Shown in pieces: positions 1 to 11,623 of a stretch of DNA of 64,000 nucleotides (positions within the stretch are counted from its first letter, which is position 1; every line of letters begins with the position of its first letter). Origin of the DNA: Scolanthus callimorphus. Taxonomy: Eukaryota > Cnidaria > Anthozoa > Actiniaria > Edwardsiidae. The DNA lies in the NCBI GenBank assembly GCA_033964015.1, contig CM066924.1:22068280-22132279 (forward strand), given 5' to 3'. A program made the position numbers and the translations under genes. A model generated the notes under the pieces. It saw only the letters and a list, made by a program, of their open reading frames with translations. It did no database searches and had not been told where the DNA came from.

Positions 1-1
1 A

Positions 2-3000
2 ATAGTCTTCCAGTTCAGCACTGGCTCTATCATTAGGAAGATGGAAAGTCTCTTTAATACTTACGCCAAAGGGGAATGGGTGACGGTAAGTAAATAGCTT
101 TGATGATGATTATGATGATGATGACTCATCATCTCGTTGACGCAACTTTTTCTACTGTTTTTGTTTTGTTTTGCTTCATGCAGTATGCCAGCCTAGTCCC
201 TGGCGTTTTGGTCGGGCTTCCTGTGGTAGAAGCGTGACGTCACAGGAACGTGACGTCACAAGAAAACTGTTTGCGCCCGCGCACATTCAGCGGTTTGCCT
301 TATTGTATACGAGTAACGCCTGAGAACAGGCTGGTAGTATGCTTTTTTAACCGTTTTTCACGCAGAAGGTATACTTTTGGAGCTATTTTATTGCGAATGT
401 AGGTACAACGAAACTAGTTTTTCGGACAAGTAGATTTCGAGAAATAGTTTGTTGAAATCAGAGGTTGTCAATCTTCAAATCTGCTCAAAAAAGGTCTATA
501 AATACGAGTCCGAAGTAATGTTTTTTTTTCAACGATTTTTTAAAAAGTAGTGTTAGCGTTGCCAAGCGGACTCACGACATTTTATTTTTGTACGCCCCTT
601 TGAGGTAAATTCGGCCTTTTCTCTGTATTTTGAGCCTGCCGCCATCTAGATAATGAGGTATACGGACGAGTGTTTTCGATTATAATTTATGCGCATACCC
701 ATATGTCGCGCTATTCTCCCAAATGATGATGATGGTTTCGATTATGATAAACAAGTATTTTCATTTTTCAGGTGCTCGTTCTAAGAATCGGCCAGTTTGG
801 CGCGCAGCTCGTGTCAGGAACCAATGATTACGTTAATACTCTGGTGTAGACTCTGACGAGGTCCTTATAATACACTCACCAATATATATGGGTGGCGTTC
901 CACCTCACGCCAATACCTCAGTACTTCTGGTAAGGACATTAACACATGTTATTAATGCATGACATTAACATATACCAATGATTACGTTATTAACAGATGC
1001 CTGAACACATGACATTAACACATGCCATAAACAGATGCCATTAACACATACCATTACCACTGTATGCATTGCTACACGACCTCAAAATTCAATGTTGCGA
1101 TGGGCGATTGGTGATTAGCGATTTTTAGCCGTCAAGTAAAACCAAAACGCTGGATTCGGCTGCATCAGTGGGTCGATATTGATTGCAAAATCAACCAAAG
1201 TGGTTTTAAGCTATTCTTTGGCTTCCTTGCCTAGAATGTTTAACTTTCTGTTCAAGAAAATTGACATTAAAATGTCCTTGCGTAAAATCGCCAATCGCAA
1301 CGGTGAATTTCGAGGTCGCGTAGCAATGCATACGGTGGTAACACATGACATTAACACATGCAATGAACACATACCATTCACACATGCCATGAGCATATTC
1401 CATTATCAGATGCTATTTACACATACAATTAACGCATGTCATTGACATGTACCTACAACTGAAAGCATGATCATTGGTGACCAAATGTGAGATGAATATT
1501 TGGGATTTGGATTTTACAAGGGTGTGTTTTTGATTAACTATTATGTGTTTTGTAATAGCAGTAGAATTAGAAATCGTAGGCTTATGACAACATCTTTAAG
1601 TTTCTTCATTATTTAATAAAAAAATGACATGTTTCAAAGTTTCTAACCCCATCCTCAGATAGTGAGCGGAAGATTTCTAATATGTGTTTTCTTCTTATTA
1701 GAGGGGCGGAATTCCCTTTATTGGCTGCATGAAATCGCTAGAAATTTCTTCCTTCAACGAAACCGAAAAACTCAACCCAAGGTGAGGCAGTCTGTTTGAG
1801 TCGCTAGCAACATCGCTTTGACACCATAAATGGCCTTATACAGATATACTGCTGTAAATGTGTGGAGGGCTACTGCGATTTTGATGGTTTAAAGGGGCAC
1901 TCGCACGCTTATTTTTTTGGACAACCTGTCAAAAGATAAGTATAATTCTAATCATGTATTCTAAAATACATTTAAGTTTACCGGGAATAGCCAAAATAAC
2001 AGTCCAGGTTTGTTAAATGACCTTTTAACTGTTAAATCAATACAAATCTATAGTGTTTTTCTCTATTATCAAGAGGATGGAATTGGATTGCGATTTGAAT
2101 TATTTGCTTGTCAGGCATGCGTGCGAGTGCCCCTTTAACGAGCTTCCACTTTACATCTCCGAACGCCAAACTGCTTTTTGTCTTCCGTCCATCAAGACAG
2201 GCGCATCAATTGATTTTTTTCGTAAGTTTCGTTTGCATTTTATGGTGGACAATTTTGTTTTGAAGCTAGGTCCTTGTTTTGAAGCTAGGTCCTTATAATT
2301 TCAAAAAAACAAAACATCCTAAAGCCTGCGTGAAATCACCCAGAGCTGTTCAATTGCTCGATTGACGGAAGCCAAACCGCGGTTTGTTAGTTGGCATAGA
2401 AGCTCGCATAGAAGTAAATGTCTTTTGTCCTTTGAACAACTACAGAATTTAAGTGTAGCTACTCTATATCATGACTATGAGAGATTCTTTTATTGTAATG
2501 TCAAGAATTATATATATATTCCACATTAACTACATAGACCTTTAGAAGTTATCAGTCGCCTCTTCTCTTCGATTCTTATTCTATGTTGCACATATATATA
2601 TTTCATATTTCACTTCATTCTTAACATCAATCTCGTACCCAGAGCTCCCCGGTTCGTCTGCTCGCAGGGGAGGCTCTGGGGACATCCATTTGAGCGCCTT
2701 CGCTGATTTTGAACGTTGGGGCATGCGCAGAAAGTTGTTTCTCTCAACGGCTCTGTATCAAATCTCACGCATGCGTCAATGGCAGTCACCTGAGCCTCCC
2801 CCGCGAGGTGACGAGCCGGTGAGCTCTGGGTTCGACAATGTCTTAACATTAAAAGCATTAGGAGTGCGCGCGCAAATTTTAATATTAGGAATCCTGTGAA
2901 TTACATTAGCTTTAATGGTTGTTTTCCCTGTTGCTTTCAGAACACAACGTGATAATCAATACTCTTCCGTGAGTAACAAATCTTGCTATAGCTTCATTGG

Positions 3001-5892
3001 AGCGCAAGCTTCTTTCAATGGAGAAGGCCAAATATTACTGAGTAAGTACGAATACTTTATTTCATACAGAGCCCGAAATTGAGAAGTAATTACAGTGTCG
3101 TAATTTTACGCCTTGTATTAACATAGGCGAAATATAGTAAAAGTCTAGACGTAAACCCATTTATAGGAGAACACAGTTGTTATTTTACACATAAGTTGAA
3201 AACGTTACGCGTAAAATGAACATTTTAGGCGTATTTTCGCCAGTATCGGACACAATTTGGAGCCCTTCATAGAGTCAGCGAGTGGAAAGAGGGGGCGTGG
3301 GGGGTGGGACACGGGGAAACTGCCGCAAGGACGTCTTCTCCCCCCTTTCCAACAACGCGCGCATCGCCACCGCCTTGAAAATCTCTGCATGGATGCATGT
3401 TGCTGCATGGATAAATCTCTTCATATAAAACTCAATAATTTCTCTCTCATAGAACAGCTAATCAGATTGACTAAACCTCGTTTGTGTTCCGTTTTTAGAT
3501 GACGATTATACCCTCCCCTCTACATTTGACATGTCGTTCAAGTTTCGTACCTACAAGCGATCTGGACTGCTGATCGTCATTACGAATACGACAGGGATAG
3601 GCTCAATCACGGTGGAACAGCTTGAAGGCCAGGTTTGTTGAGCCCGTTGATTTGTAGTGTTGTTGTTGATCCTCCCCATCACTTAGTCCATCACTATGAC
3701 TACGCTCTCTAAGGGCTGGTTCACACACGGGCGCAAGCGCAATGCGATCACCGCGACGCAAACGCAAGCTTAAAATCAACTAGCTTGCTTGCGCTTGTAC
3801 TTGCGCTTGTCCTTGCGCTTGTACTTGCGCTTGTACTTGCGCTTGTACTTGCGCTTGTACTTGCGCTTGTTCTTGCGCTTGTACTTGCGCTTGTGCTTGC
3901 GCTTGTACTTGCGCTTGTACTTGCGCTTGTACTTGTACTTGCGCTTGTGCTTGCGCTTGTACTTGCGCTTGTACTTGCGTCTTGTACTTGCGTCTTGTAC
4001 TTGCGCTTGTACTTGCGTCTTGTACTTGCGCTTGTACTTGCGTCTTGTACTTGCGTCTTGTACTTGCGTCTTGTACTTGCGTCTTGTACTTGCGCTTGTA
4101 CTTGCGTCTTGTACTTGCGCTTGTACTTGCGCTTGTACTTGCGCTTGTACTTGCGCTTGTCCTTGCGCTTGTACTTGCGCTTGTACTTGCGCTTGTGCTT
4201 GTACTTGGACTTGCGCTTGCGCTTGTACTTGCGCTTGTGCTTGTGCTTGTACTTGCGTCATGTGCTTGCGCTTGTACTTGCGTCTTGTACTTGCGCTTGT
4301 ACTTGTGCTTGTACTTGCGCTTGTACTTGCGCTTGTCCTTGCGCTTGTACTTGCGCTTGTACTTGCGCTTGTACTTGCGCTTGTGCTTGCGCTTGTACTT
4401 GCGCTTGTACTTGCGCTTGTGCTTGTACTTGCGCTTGTGCTTGTGCTTGTCCTTGCGTCTTGTACTTGCGTCTTGTACTTGCGCTTGTACTTGCGTCTTG
4501 TACTTGCGCTTGTACTTGTGCTTGTACTTGCGCTTGTACTTGTGCTTGTACTTGCGCTTGTAGGGAGAAAAGACGGCTGAATGTTCAGGATACCTGTATC
4601 TGTGTTGCTTTTATTAAAATTAAAAGGGCTGTGTCATTGTTATTTGAATACATTCATTAATACGTACATGCAATCATTCCCAGATCGCTTATTTAATTTA
4701 AAGAAGCCTAAAAAGCAATGTGAGGACGTTTTATCGGCAAGACTGCCGATTTTCATTCAAATTGTGATGTAACTTCAGACTTTGAAAACTGTTTATCCCA
4801 ACAAGATTTCAAAAACTCGTTGCAATCCGTTTCCATCCGCTTTATAATAGGTCAATGAAGCCTACAAGCATGGTCGCTTTGTAGTTAAAAGGATATTTGA
4901 CAAACCTAGACTAGTATTTTTGGCTATCCATCAGTTATTTGTATGTTTTTACATCAACAAAAGTGTGCTAAAGTCGTGACACCGCTCCTTTCTCTTGTCT
5001 TCCAGGTTGTTGTCGCATTCACTTCTGAGACAAACCAGACAGTAGTGCGATGGACCGACCCTAATATCACCTCCTCCGAGCAGTACAACGCGTCCTATCA
5101 TCTCTGTGATAACCAGTTCCATGAGATTCGTATCCAGATTGACGGCGCTATTGTCACACTGACAGTGGATCAACACAAAACGTCATTTACAATTGAACAA
5201 GGTTTCAATATTAGAGGAAAGTTCTACCTTGGTGGCGTGCCAGGTAAGCCATATCAAGAAATTGTTGTTCTTTTTAACGAATCCGCGTGGGTTGCCTGTG
5301 GTTTTTGAAATCTCGTCTCAGGCCCTTTGGCCGGGGGAAAAAATGGCGACCAAGGACATGATGTTTCTTGAATATCTGCAAAATGTCCGCAAAATATTGG
5401 AGCTTCATATTTATACGTCCAGAAAATACTAAATCAGGCATTCTGTTCCCAAGAAAATACTCTAATTTATAAATGTTTTGGTTCTCCGAAATGCTTTGTT
5501 CCTCCGAAAACTCCGGCGAATCCGTGCCGAACTAACTCGCTTTTGGAAATTGGGTTTTCCTGCGTGTAGTCAATCAAATAATTGTGTGAGCCAATTAGAT
5601 TTGAAGATTTCGGAGTCTTTTCTCAATTTCTTTTCAGAAAATTCCAGGAACTAAATAATTTAAAACGTTTGCGTCACAAGGTTACGGGGTATTTTAAAAC
5701 TTTATTTTAATCTTTCCACTTCTCTTTTCAGACGGATCGGGTTCTGTCCACCATAGCGGCTTCTCCAAAGTCCGTCTGGAAGGCTGCGTCGAGCGCTTAA
5801 TACTCGGCACCAAATCCGTGGACTTGCTGCGCCCTCCGGCCGTGATGAGTGCAGGTGTCACACAAGGCTGTCGAGCGCCGAGAAATACATAA
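2..5892 (+). CDS. Laminin alpha-like chain, C-terminal LG domains (3' part of gene)
   Basis: Seven exons can be joined in consistent phase: 2-85, 772-929, 1702-1781, 2941-3041, 3499-3632, 5006-5243 and 5732-5892, ending at TAA 5890-5892. All have GT donors and pyrimidine-rich AG acceptors. The translation shows two laminin G-like beta-sandwiches. The first has IYMGGVPP followed by [10 protein letters not shown]. The second has [15 protein letters not shown], then FYLGGVP, then a final Cys pair (EGCVERLIL ... TQGC) just before the stop, as in the last LG domain of laminin alpha chains. Those domains bind dystroglycan, integrins and heparan sulfate in basement membranes. Exon 772-929 is 158 nt between two phase-0 introns, so it is one base short of a whole codon count. 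Frame 0 stops at 847-849, while the LG-like reading resumes in another frame from about 843. Introns carry TIR elements and a minisatellite. Perlecan or agrin LG modules are alternatives. The 5' part lies outside the window. Confidence 0.75.
935..1450. repeat. Degenerate 12-13-bp minisatellite split by a TIR element
   Basis: Degenerate copies of ACACATGCCATTA run from about 935 to 1054 and resume at 1341 to about 1450. The stretch between them is a TIR element, so the array was interrupted by an insertion within the laminin intron. Confidence 0.75.
1055..1340. mobile_element. TIR element family A, copy 1
   Basis: Ends are inverted repeats of about 50 bp (left TACCACTGTATGCATTGC, right the imperfect complement GCAATGCATACGGTGGTA). 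There is no coding capacity. Related copies lie at 12989-13275 and 36684-36933 in this window. It is a non-autonomous DNA transposon (MITE), probably with a TA target. Confidence 0.8.
2130..2420. mobile_element. Diverged copy of dispersed repeat family I
   Basis: Shares blocks with 15448-15729 and 53004-53300: the CGCCAAACTGC..TTGTCTTCCGTC and GTTTTGAAGCTAGG motifs, and AATCACCCAGAGCTGTTCAA next to TTGACGGAAGCCAAACC. Ends are blurred. It lies in a laminin intron. Confidence 0.4.
2628..2840. mobile_element. TIR element family K with 9-bp TSD, copy 1
   Basis: The left end CAATCTCGTACCCAGAGC pairs with a right end complementary to CATTGTCGAACCCAGAGC. The element is flanked by identical 9-bp duplications TCTTAACAT at 2619-2627 and 2841-2849. 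Nine-bp duplications are typical of Mutator-like (MULE) transposition. Non-coding; lies in a laminin intron. Confidence 0.82.
3782..4562. repeat. (CTTGYR)n / 12-bp minisatellite in laminin intron
   Basis: About 780 bp of CTTGCG and CTTGTA hexamers, mostly alternating as the 12-mer CTTGCGCTTGTA, with a TCTTGTACTTGCG variant. It has no stop in several frames and so gives long LVLALVLA or KRKYKRKYK shadow ORFs. These are artefacts of the repeat. It sits between laminin exons 3499-3632 and 5006-5243. Confidence 0.92.
5264..5350 (+). repeat. Dispersed repeat family E, fragment
   Basis: Matches, in reverse orientation, parts of 43476-43800 and 45955-46290: AATCCGCG(T/C)GGG, GCCTGTGGT, TCTCAGGCCC, then ATGGCGACCAAG. 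It lies in the last laminin intron. Confidence 0.55.
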
Positions 5893-6857
5893 TAGTATAG
5901 TGAAGTGCTGGTTGAAAATCCTCGGGTTTTACTTTAGACTTTTATTATATTTACTGCATTAGCCTCCCTCGATCATATGTATAGAAATACAACAGTTTTG
6001 CTTTCCTCAGACTTAATGAGAAATTCTTTAGCCTCGTGCAGATGAGGGATGTGCAAGTTTCTATATCTGTTAATATTCCAGGTCAGTATTTACAGCCTTC
6101 ACCCTGATCCCGATTTAGCCAGATATCAGCTAGAAACGTTATGTCAGCTCTTTTTAGTACGCCTTTAATTTTGCTAATACAGTATCTTAAACCATTAAAG
6201 TGATGGTCCATACAAGAACTAGGCAAGCCAACGGCAAAGCATACTGGAAGATAATTAACTTCTATTGAAACTATAGGCGATCTCATTGGCTTAGACATAA
6301 AAAATCAGCAAAATTACTAAATAAAAATTTCCTGAAGATATTTAGGTATTTAGTTTTTGCATGGATGATTTCACAGAACCATACAGTAAAGATTTATAGT
6401 TTTTATATCTATTACGGGATGTATAATGTAGGATGTTTTTAAAGAAAAATAGAATAAATTGTAATAATGTATGAGTAACTTGTCCCGATTGTTCAAAATA
6501 GCTAAGGGTCCATTAGAAAAGTGATGGGTGGTGCAGGGGTGGGGCTCTGACTCGATCGAATATTTTTGTGTGTGTTTCAGCTCTGTAGGATGTTTTTTTG
6601 GAGTGCATTTTAGCCTGCTCGAATTCTTTTTCTATTTGAGCTTGCTCGGTTTTTTCCCCGCTCTGACGCAATCGCTAGCCGCTATCCAAAAACACACACA
6701 CAAGGAAAAACGTTTTCGCTGCATGCGTACTTTTAATCACTCAGAATGAATAAAGCGGCATGTACAAAGAATCAATCAGCGTCGGCCCTTTGGCTGTTAT
6801 CAGAGCCTTCCCCGAGATAATGAGTGACGGCCATTAACAGGCCTTCGTGGATGCTGA

Positions 6858-7056
6858 CAATCTCGTACCCAGAGCCCGTCATCTTTTGGCCAGCGGTAAG
6901 ATTCAAGGCTCTGCTGGGGGAATCGATTTTTTTAAAACCCAGATTCTGGGTTTCCGGTTTGAACGTTTTGACCTATCACGCATGCTAAGAAATCGGATTC
7001 CCCCAGAGCCGCCTGAGAATCTGGCCAAAAGATGACGGGCTCTGTGTACGAGATTG
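6858..7056. mobile_element. TIR element family K with perfect 9-bp TSD, copy 2
   Basis: Ends read CAATCTCGTACCCAGAGCCC and its near-perfect complement; arms of about 50 bp include CATCTTTTGGCCA. The flanking 9-bp duplication GGATGCTGA is identical at 6849-6857 and 7057-7065. MULE-type MITE, same family as 2628-2840. Confidence 0.88.
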
Positions 7057-7169
7057 GGATGCTGAACGTTGTGACATGCGCAGATAAAGAAATAACAAAT
7101 GTCCTACACAATCTCATTGAGAAAAATAATAACCGAAAGCACTTTTACATAAAGCCGGGGAAATACGAG

Positions 7170-7472
7170 GCACAAAATCCCTCAACTGGTCGCCCAACAT
7201 TGTTGCGTTGCATTCGGATCGATGTTTCGCGTTTTTCCTCTCGCGCCAGTACAACCTGTCACAACAAAACATTTGTTTACAGCTGTAAAAACTTGTTGCG
7301 CGAAGAAGAACGCGTCGGCTTTCGCAGGCTAAGTCCGACTTTGTTGCTCGTTTTTCATAAAGCACACAACTTGTCGCGCAATATTTTGCTTACAATTGAT
7401 GAAAAACGAGCAACAAATACAAGAATTGCAACGCAGCAATGTTTGCGCGACAAGTTGAATAATTGTGTGCCC
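7170..7472. mobile_element. TIR element with inner hairpin
   Basis: Outer arms GCACAAAATCCCTCAACTGG and the complement of GCACACAATTATTCAACTTG pair imperfectly over about 50 bp. An inner hairpin GTTGCTCGTTTTTCAT / ATGAAAAACGAGCAAC lies at 7342-7414. No coding capacity. Confidence 0.7.
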
Positions 7473-8639
7473 CTTAGGAGCAATGCAAGTGCATTTCATA
7501 ACTGACTTTGCCGATACTTTGAGGTAACTTCTCACGATATTATATCAGACATGGACCTAGACTTTCTCTAGATTGTTCACATACTATGTTTCTATTTCAC
7601 GCGCATAAATGGGGGTCTAGATAGGGGGTCTGGATGTCGGTCGTTGGTTACAATTCTGGACAAAGTGTCCACACCATTGCAAAATTCAGCATTTACTTGA
7701 CTTGAGGAAAAAAGAAAGATAGGACCATACTTCCAGACAAAGAGCTGAAGCGTCGTATGGCGACCGTACGGTTCTTACGCCCACGCCAGAGAGTTCGGCC
7801 CTGACAGTCGCTATCCTGGTGTTGAGTTGCTCAGTAGCTTGATACCTATGGGTGAGAGAACGCCCGGCCACCAGACCATATAAGGACGCCCCTTGTACCG
7901 TTAGTGAACAATCAACTTATTAATTATGCATCCCCAACGTATTTATAGGACTGAAGAGTGCGTTAGAGATCCATGTGGGACAAGTTGTCTTCATGGTTTC
8001 TTTTAGCTAGTAGTAGCTTATCGCACGATAATGCAGAAATTTTTTTCTCAGTTGCCGTTTAGCATGTTTTTTTTTACTGATAATCCAATAGTAGGCATTA
8101 AAATGACAACGGAAATGAGTATATTCTTAAGTTGTCCTTTTGCGCATGCGCACAGACTTCATCTCTAATTTTATTTTCCATTAATCCTCTGAAAGTCATT
8201 TTATGCCCAGAGTGTTATACCTATTGAAACTCAGTAATCTCTGAAAATTTGCGACGGCTACTTCCCAGCTCCGCGCATGTGTCAGAATTGGCTTGGTGAG
8301 GAAAATTAACTTGTTGCTTTGAAGCTGCAAACGGAAATTTGCATGTCGGCCGTCAGTTTTTCTTTTGCAAATATAAAGTGTAAAACACTACAGCATACAC
8401 ACATCGGCATCAGAACGCTAGCACAGTCTATACCCGTTCTGTAAATATAAATCCGGTCAGTAACTTTTATAATATTCGTGTGAAAGATATCAAACTTGGA
8501 GGACATTAGGAGTTATCATTTAGCAATAGTTTAACATATTTCGATATTTATTTGCGTTGCCGGGCCAGCAATCAGTGTCCATTGTGCGTGGGTAAAGCTT
8601 TCAAGGTTGATCTCCGTGCCAAATATTGGGCACCCTGTG

Positions 8640-11216
8640 GCCTTTTAGATTGCTATGCAAGGAGGAGACCTGGTACCGAACAGCGCGAAATTTAGAAAAG
8701 ATGGCGGCCATGTGCTTTCACTCGAGAACTCGGAATCCGGTTTGAGCGCCCCACTTCTCCGCTCATATTTCCACGGTAGAACTTCCTTTTGGCAGGAAAT
8801 ACAAGTTAAAGAATACCATGTGGTGAGTACCAATGAAAACCTTGGAAAAATACGGTTAAATCCTTTCGTGAAGTCCTCTAAAGCTCCTCATAAGATCCTC
8901 CTGTTCCACAAAGCGGACTTTGCTGGCGTAAAGGCGCACATCTCAGCCTTTAGATCCGACTTCGTATCATCTCACTTACGAAGGTCAGTCGAGGAGAACT
9001 GGACCACCATTTCAGGTTGTATAAGGGAGGCTATCGACAAGTTTGTTCCATCTAAAATGTCTAAGGCTAAACGTCACCTCCCATGGATCAGCTATTCCAT
9101 CAAGCGGATGATGAGGAAGCGAGACAGGGCCTACAAGAAAGCAAAGCGCTCCCGCAAGATTAACGATCTCGACAGATACAAACAGCTGCGCAACCATACA
9201 TCTAACTGTATCAAGGACGCGCACAATAAATACGTCAATGAGGTGATGAATGGCATTGCAGTCGACTCAAACCCCTCTCAACCCAAGGGTGCGAAAAGGG
9301 CGTGGTCATACCTTAAATCACTACGATCCGACTCTTCCGGGATTCCAACTCTCTTTTCGGACGGCAAAGTGTGCGCTTCCGATATCTCTAAGGCCGAGGC
9401 ACTAAGAGCCCAATACGATAGTGTATTTACTCGCGAAGATCTTACATGTATCCCAGTTCTTGGCACCTCGCCTTTTACGGGCATAACTGATATTACATTC
9501 TCAGTTGAAGGCATCGAGAAACTCCTGAGAAAGATTCAAGCAGATAAGGCATGCGGTCCTGACGCAATCCCCGCTCGCGTCCTTAAAGAAGCGGCTGGTG
9601 AATTGGCACCCATCTTCGCCCTGCTGTTTCAGCAGTCATACAACACAGGGGTTTTGCCGGCGTCCTGGAAAACGGCAAACGTCGCCGCAATCTATAAGAA
9701 AGGGAACCGTGCAGACCCAAGCAATTACCGCCCTGTGTCCCTAACGTCCCTGGTCGCAAAGGTGATGGAGCATGTGGTCTCTAAACACGTCTCGTCCCAT
9801 CTCATCGAGAATAACATCATCTCGCACCTGCAGCACGGCTTTCAACAGGGTCTGTCGTGCACCACACAGCTTATCTCTGTAATCCATGAATGGGCAAGCG
9901 TGTTGAACGCTAAGGGCCAAGTCGATGTCATCTTTTTAGACTTCGCGAAAGCGTTCGACTCGGTCCCCCACCAGCGTCTACTAGCCAAAGCTGAGTACTA
10001 CGGTATCAATGGTAGGATGCTCGAATGGGTGAGGGACTTTTTATCCGGGCGTATGCAGCGCGTCGTTGTCAACGGATCCTGCTCTGACTGGTCGCAGGTC
10101 ATCTCCGGGGTTCCCCAGGGTACGGTGTTGGGACCTATACTTTTCCTCATGTTCATCAACGACCTTCCATTATGCATCAAGTCGAACATTAAACTCTTTG
10201 CTGATGATAGTGTCCTGTTTCGCTCCATCTCGTCTGTGGACGACCAAGCCATCCTGCAACATGACTTGCACCAGCTTGAGCAATGGGCCAACCGGTGGCA
10301 AATGAAATTTGCCCCTCATAAATGCTATAAGATGACAATCACCTTTAAGCGCTGCCCGCTTACCTTCTCGTACAACATGTGCGGTACAACTTTGGAAGGG
10401 GTGGCCTTTCAGAAATACCTCGGTGTCATCATTACATCAAGCCTGAACTGGTCCTTACAATCGGAAGAGCTAAAGAATAAGGCTACCAGGATCTTAGCCA
10501 TACTCGGTCGATCGTTGGCACAGTGCTCCCCAGTCATCAAGGAGAAGGCCTACTTGTCTCTTGTACGGCCTGTATTGGAGTATGCCTCGGTGGCCTGGTC
10601 CCCATCTACCAAGCGAGACATTCTATGTGTTGAGAGGGTTCAGCGACGCGCAGCCCGATTTGTTAGCAGTGATTATAAGCGGTCAAGCAGTGTCAGTGAG
10701 ATGTTAGATAGATTAAAATGGGAATCCCTTGAAGAGCGCAGGCTAACGCAGGACATAACCATGTTTTATAAAATAAACACTGGTCTAGTTAGAATGTCTT
10801 TTCCTGACGATATTCTGCCTGCTCAGCCCGCCTACAACACCAGGGCCAGCATCCGCAATGAATACCAACTATCTTGTCCTAACTCCACTGTAAACGTCCA
10901 CAAGTTCTCTTTTTTTATCAGGACTGTCCCACTTTGGAACAGTCTTCCTCAACGCGTTTTTCCTGACCACCCTTCCGTGCTTGTATTTCAGTCAGGTCTC
11001 CCTAGTAGGCTAATTCGGTAATGGCAGTTATACGACACGCGCGCGCGACATTATTTGTATCGGTTAATCATATCGTTTTGTTTCGTTTTGTTTGTTTGTT
11101 TCTTTCTTTCTTTCTTTATTGTTCATTGTCGCGCGCTGGCACATTGTCGTCTACCACCCATTGCCGGATTAGCTTGCTAGTGGCAATTACCCAAATTAAA
11201 GTTAAAGTCTTTTAAA
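8640..11216 (+). mobile_element. 5'-truncated non-LTR retrotransposon (CR1/L2 type)
   Basis: Spans the RT ORF plus about 195 bp of 3' UTR with a (TTTC)n stretch, ending in a short AAAGT-type tail (ATTAAAGTTAAAGTC) near 11200. The 5' junction is uncertain; homology to LINE protein begins near 8840. Confidence 0.75.
8655..11021 (+). CDS. LINE reverse transcriptase (CR1/L2-like ORF2 remnant, endonuclease lost)
   Basis: A 788-residue ORF. After a variable start it shows the linker between endonuclease and RT (HKADF ... HLPWISYSIKRMMRKRDRAYKKA, in parts), then the RT domain: NYRPVSLTS near residue 355, FLDFAKAFDSVPH near 430, SGVPQGTVLGPILFL near 485 and the catalytic FADD box near 515. A thumb and C-terminal region ends in VPLWNSLPQRV. 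The upstream apurinic endonuclease domain is absent, so the copy is 5' truncated, as is usual for target-primed reverse transcription. The first 60-70 codons look unlike LINE protein and may be flanking DNA read in frame, so the given ATG is probably not native. The RT frame is intact, suggesting a fairly young insertion. CR1/L2-like is judged from motif style; RTE is less likely. Confidence 0.9.
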   Translation: MQGGDLVPNSAKFRKDGGHVLSLENSESGLSAPLLRSYFHGRTSFWQEIQVKEYHVVSTNENLGKIRLNPFVKSSKAPHKILLFHKADFAGVKAHISAFRSDFVSSHLRRSVEENWTTISGCIREAIDKFVPSKMSKAKRHLPWISYSIKRMMRKRDRAYKKAKRSRKINDLDRYKQLRNHTSNCIKDAHNKYVNEVMNGIAVDSNPSQPKGAKRAWSYLKSLRSDSSGIPTLFSDGKVCASDISKAEALRAQYDSVFTREDLTCIPVLGTSPFTGITDITFSVEGIEKLLRKIQADKACGPDAIPARVLKEAAGELAPIFALLFQQSYNTGVLPASWKTANVAAIYKKGNRADPSNYRPVSLTSLVAKVMEHVVSKHVSSHLIENNIISHLQHGFQQGLSCTTQLISVIHEWASVLNAKGQVDVIFLDFAKAFDSVPHQRLLAKAEYYGINGRMLEWVRDFLSGRMQRVVVNGSCSDWSQVISGVPQGTVLGPILFLMFINDLPLCIKSNIKLFADDSVLFRSISSVDDQAILQHDLHQLEQWANRWQMKFAPHKCYKMTITFKRCPLTFSYNMCGTTLEGVAFQKYLGVIITSSLNWSLQSEELKNKATRILAILGRSLAQCSPVIKEKAYLSLVRPVLEYASVAWSPSTKRDILCVERVQRRAARFVSSDYKRSSSVSEMLDRLKWESLEERRLTQDITMFYKINTGLVRMSFPDDILPAQPAYNTRASIRNEYQLSCPNSTVNVHKFSFFIRTVPLWNSLPQRVFPDHPSVLVFQSGLPSRLIR

Positions 11217-11623
11217 AGTCATTCAAATTTTGTGCTCTTGTGAACATTCGCTGTGAGGCATATTTTATCTTCTGTAGTTCTAGCTTGGAAGGGAAAGGTG
11301 AAATTATTTGGATTCACGATAGAGTATATTGTTATACTGTGGTTTTCATAATTCTGCGAGCTTTGAAGCAACCAACAAACCGTGTTTTAGCAGCTCCCTT
11401 CTCTCCCGGTTTAGTCAATCGATACTGATAAAAAATCGATATAAGCTTAAACCACTGCTCGCAGGGTAGGGAATAGTCAAAGGTAAAAGAGACATGTAGA
11501 CAGGGAATAGTGAAAGGTAAAAGAGACATGTACATGACAACATTCTGCTCAGTTGGATAGCTAACGGAGATTGCCCATTGAAACAGTTGAACGAATGAAT
11601 CCGCTCCTCACTCTAGCATGGAA

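Larger units (their letters stand above)
5893..8640. other. Intergenic region between laminin and LINE
   Basis: No exon-like ORF with family resemblance was found on either strand. It contains two TIR elements (6858-7056 and 7170-7472, listed separately). The rest is AT-rich single-copy-looking sequence with no recognised function. Confidence 0.5.

Noticed and set aside
3776..4660. LVLALVLA and KRKYKRKYK ORFs on both strands
   Set aside because: A 12-bp repeat with no stops in several frames; it lies in a laminin intron.
7032..7505. 157-codon plus-strand ORF
   Set aside because: Overlaps two TIR elements and has no domain-like pattern.
8655..8840. First 60 codons of the LINE ORF as a separate host exon (GATGGCGGC start, GTGAGT donor at 8822)
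   Set aside because: No acceptor-linked partner or protein similarity could be shown; it is kept as uncertain LINE flank.
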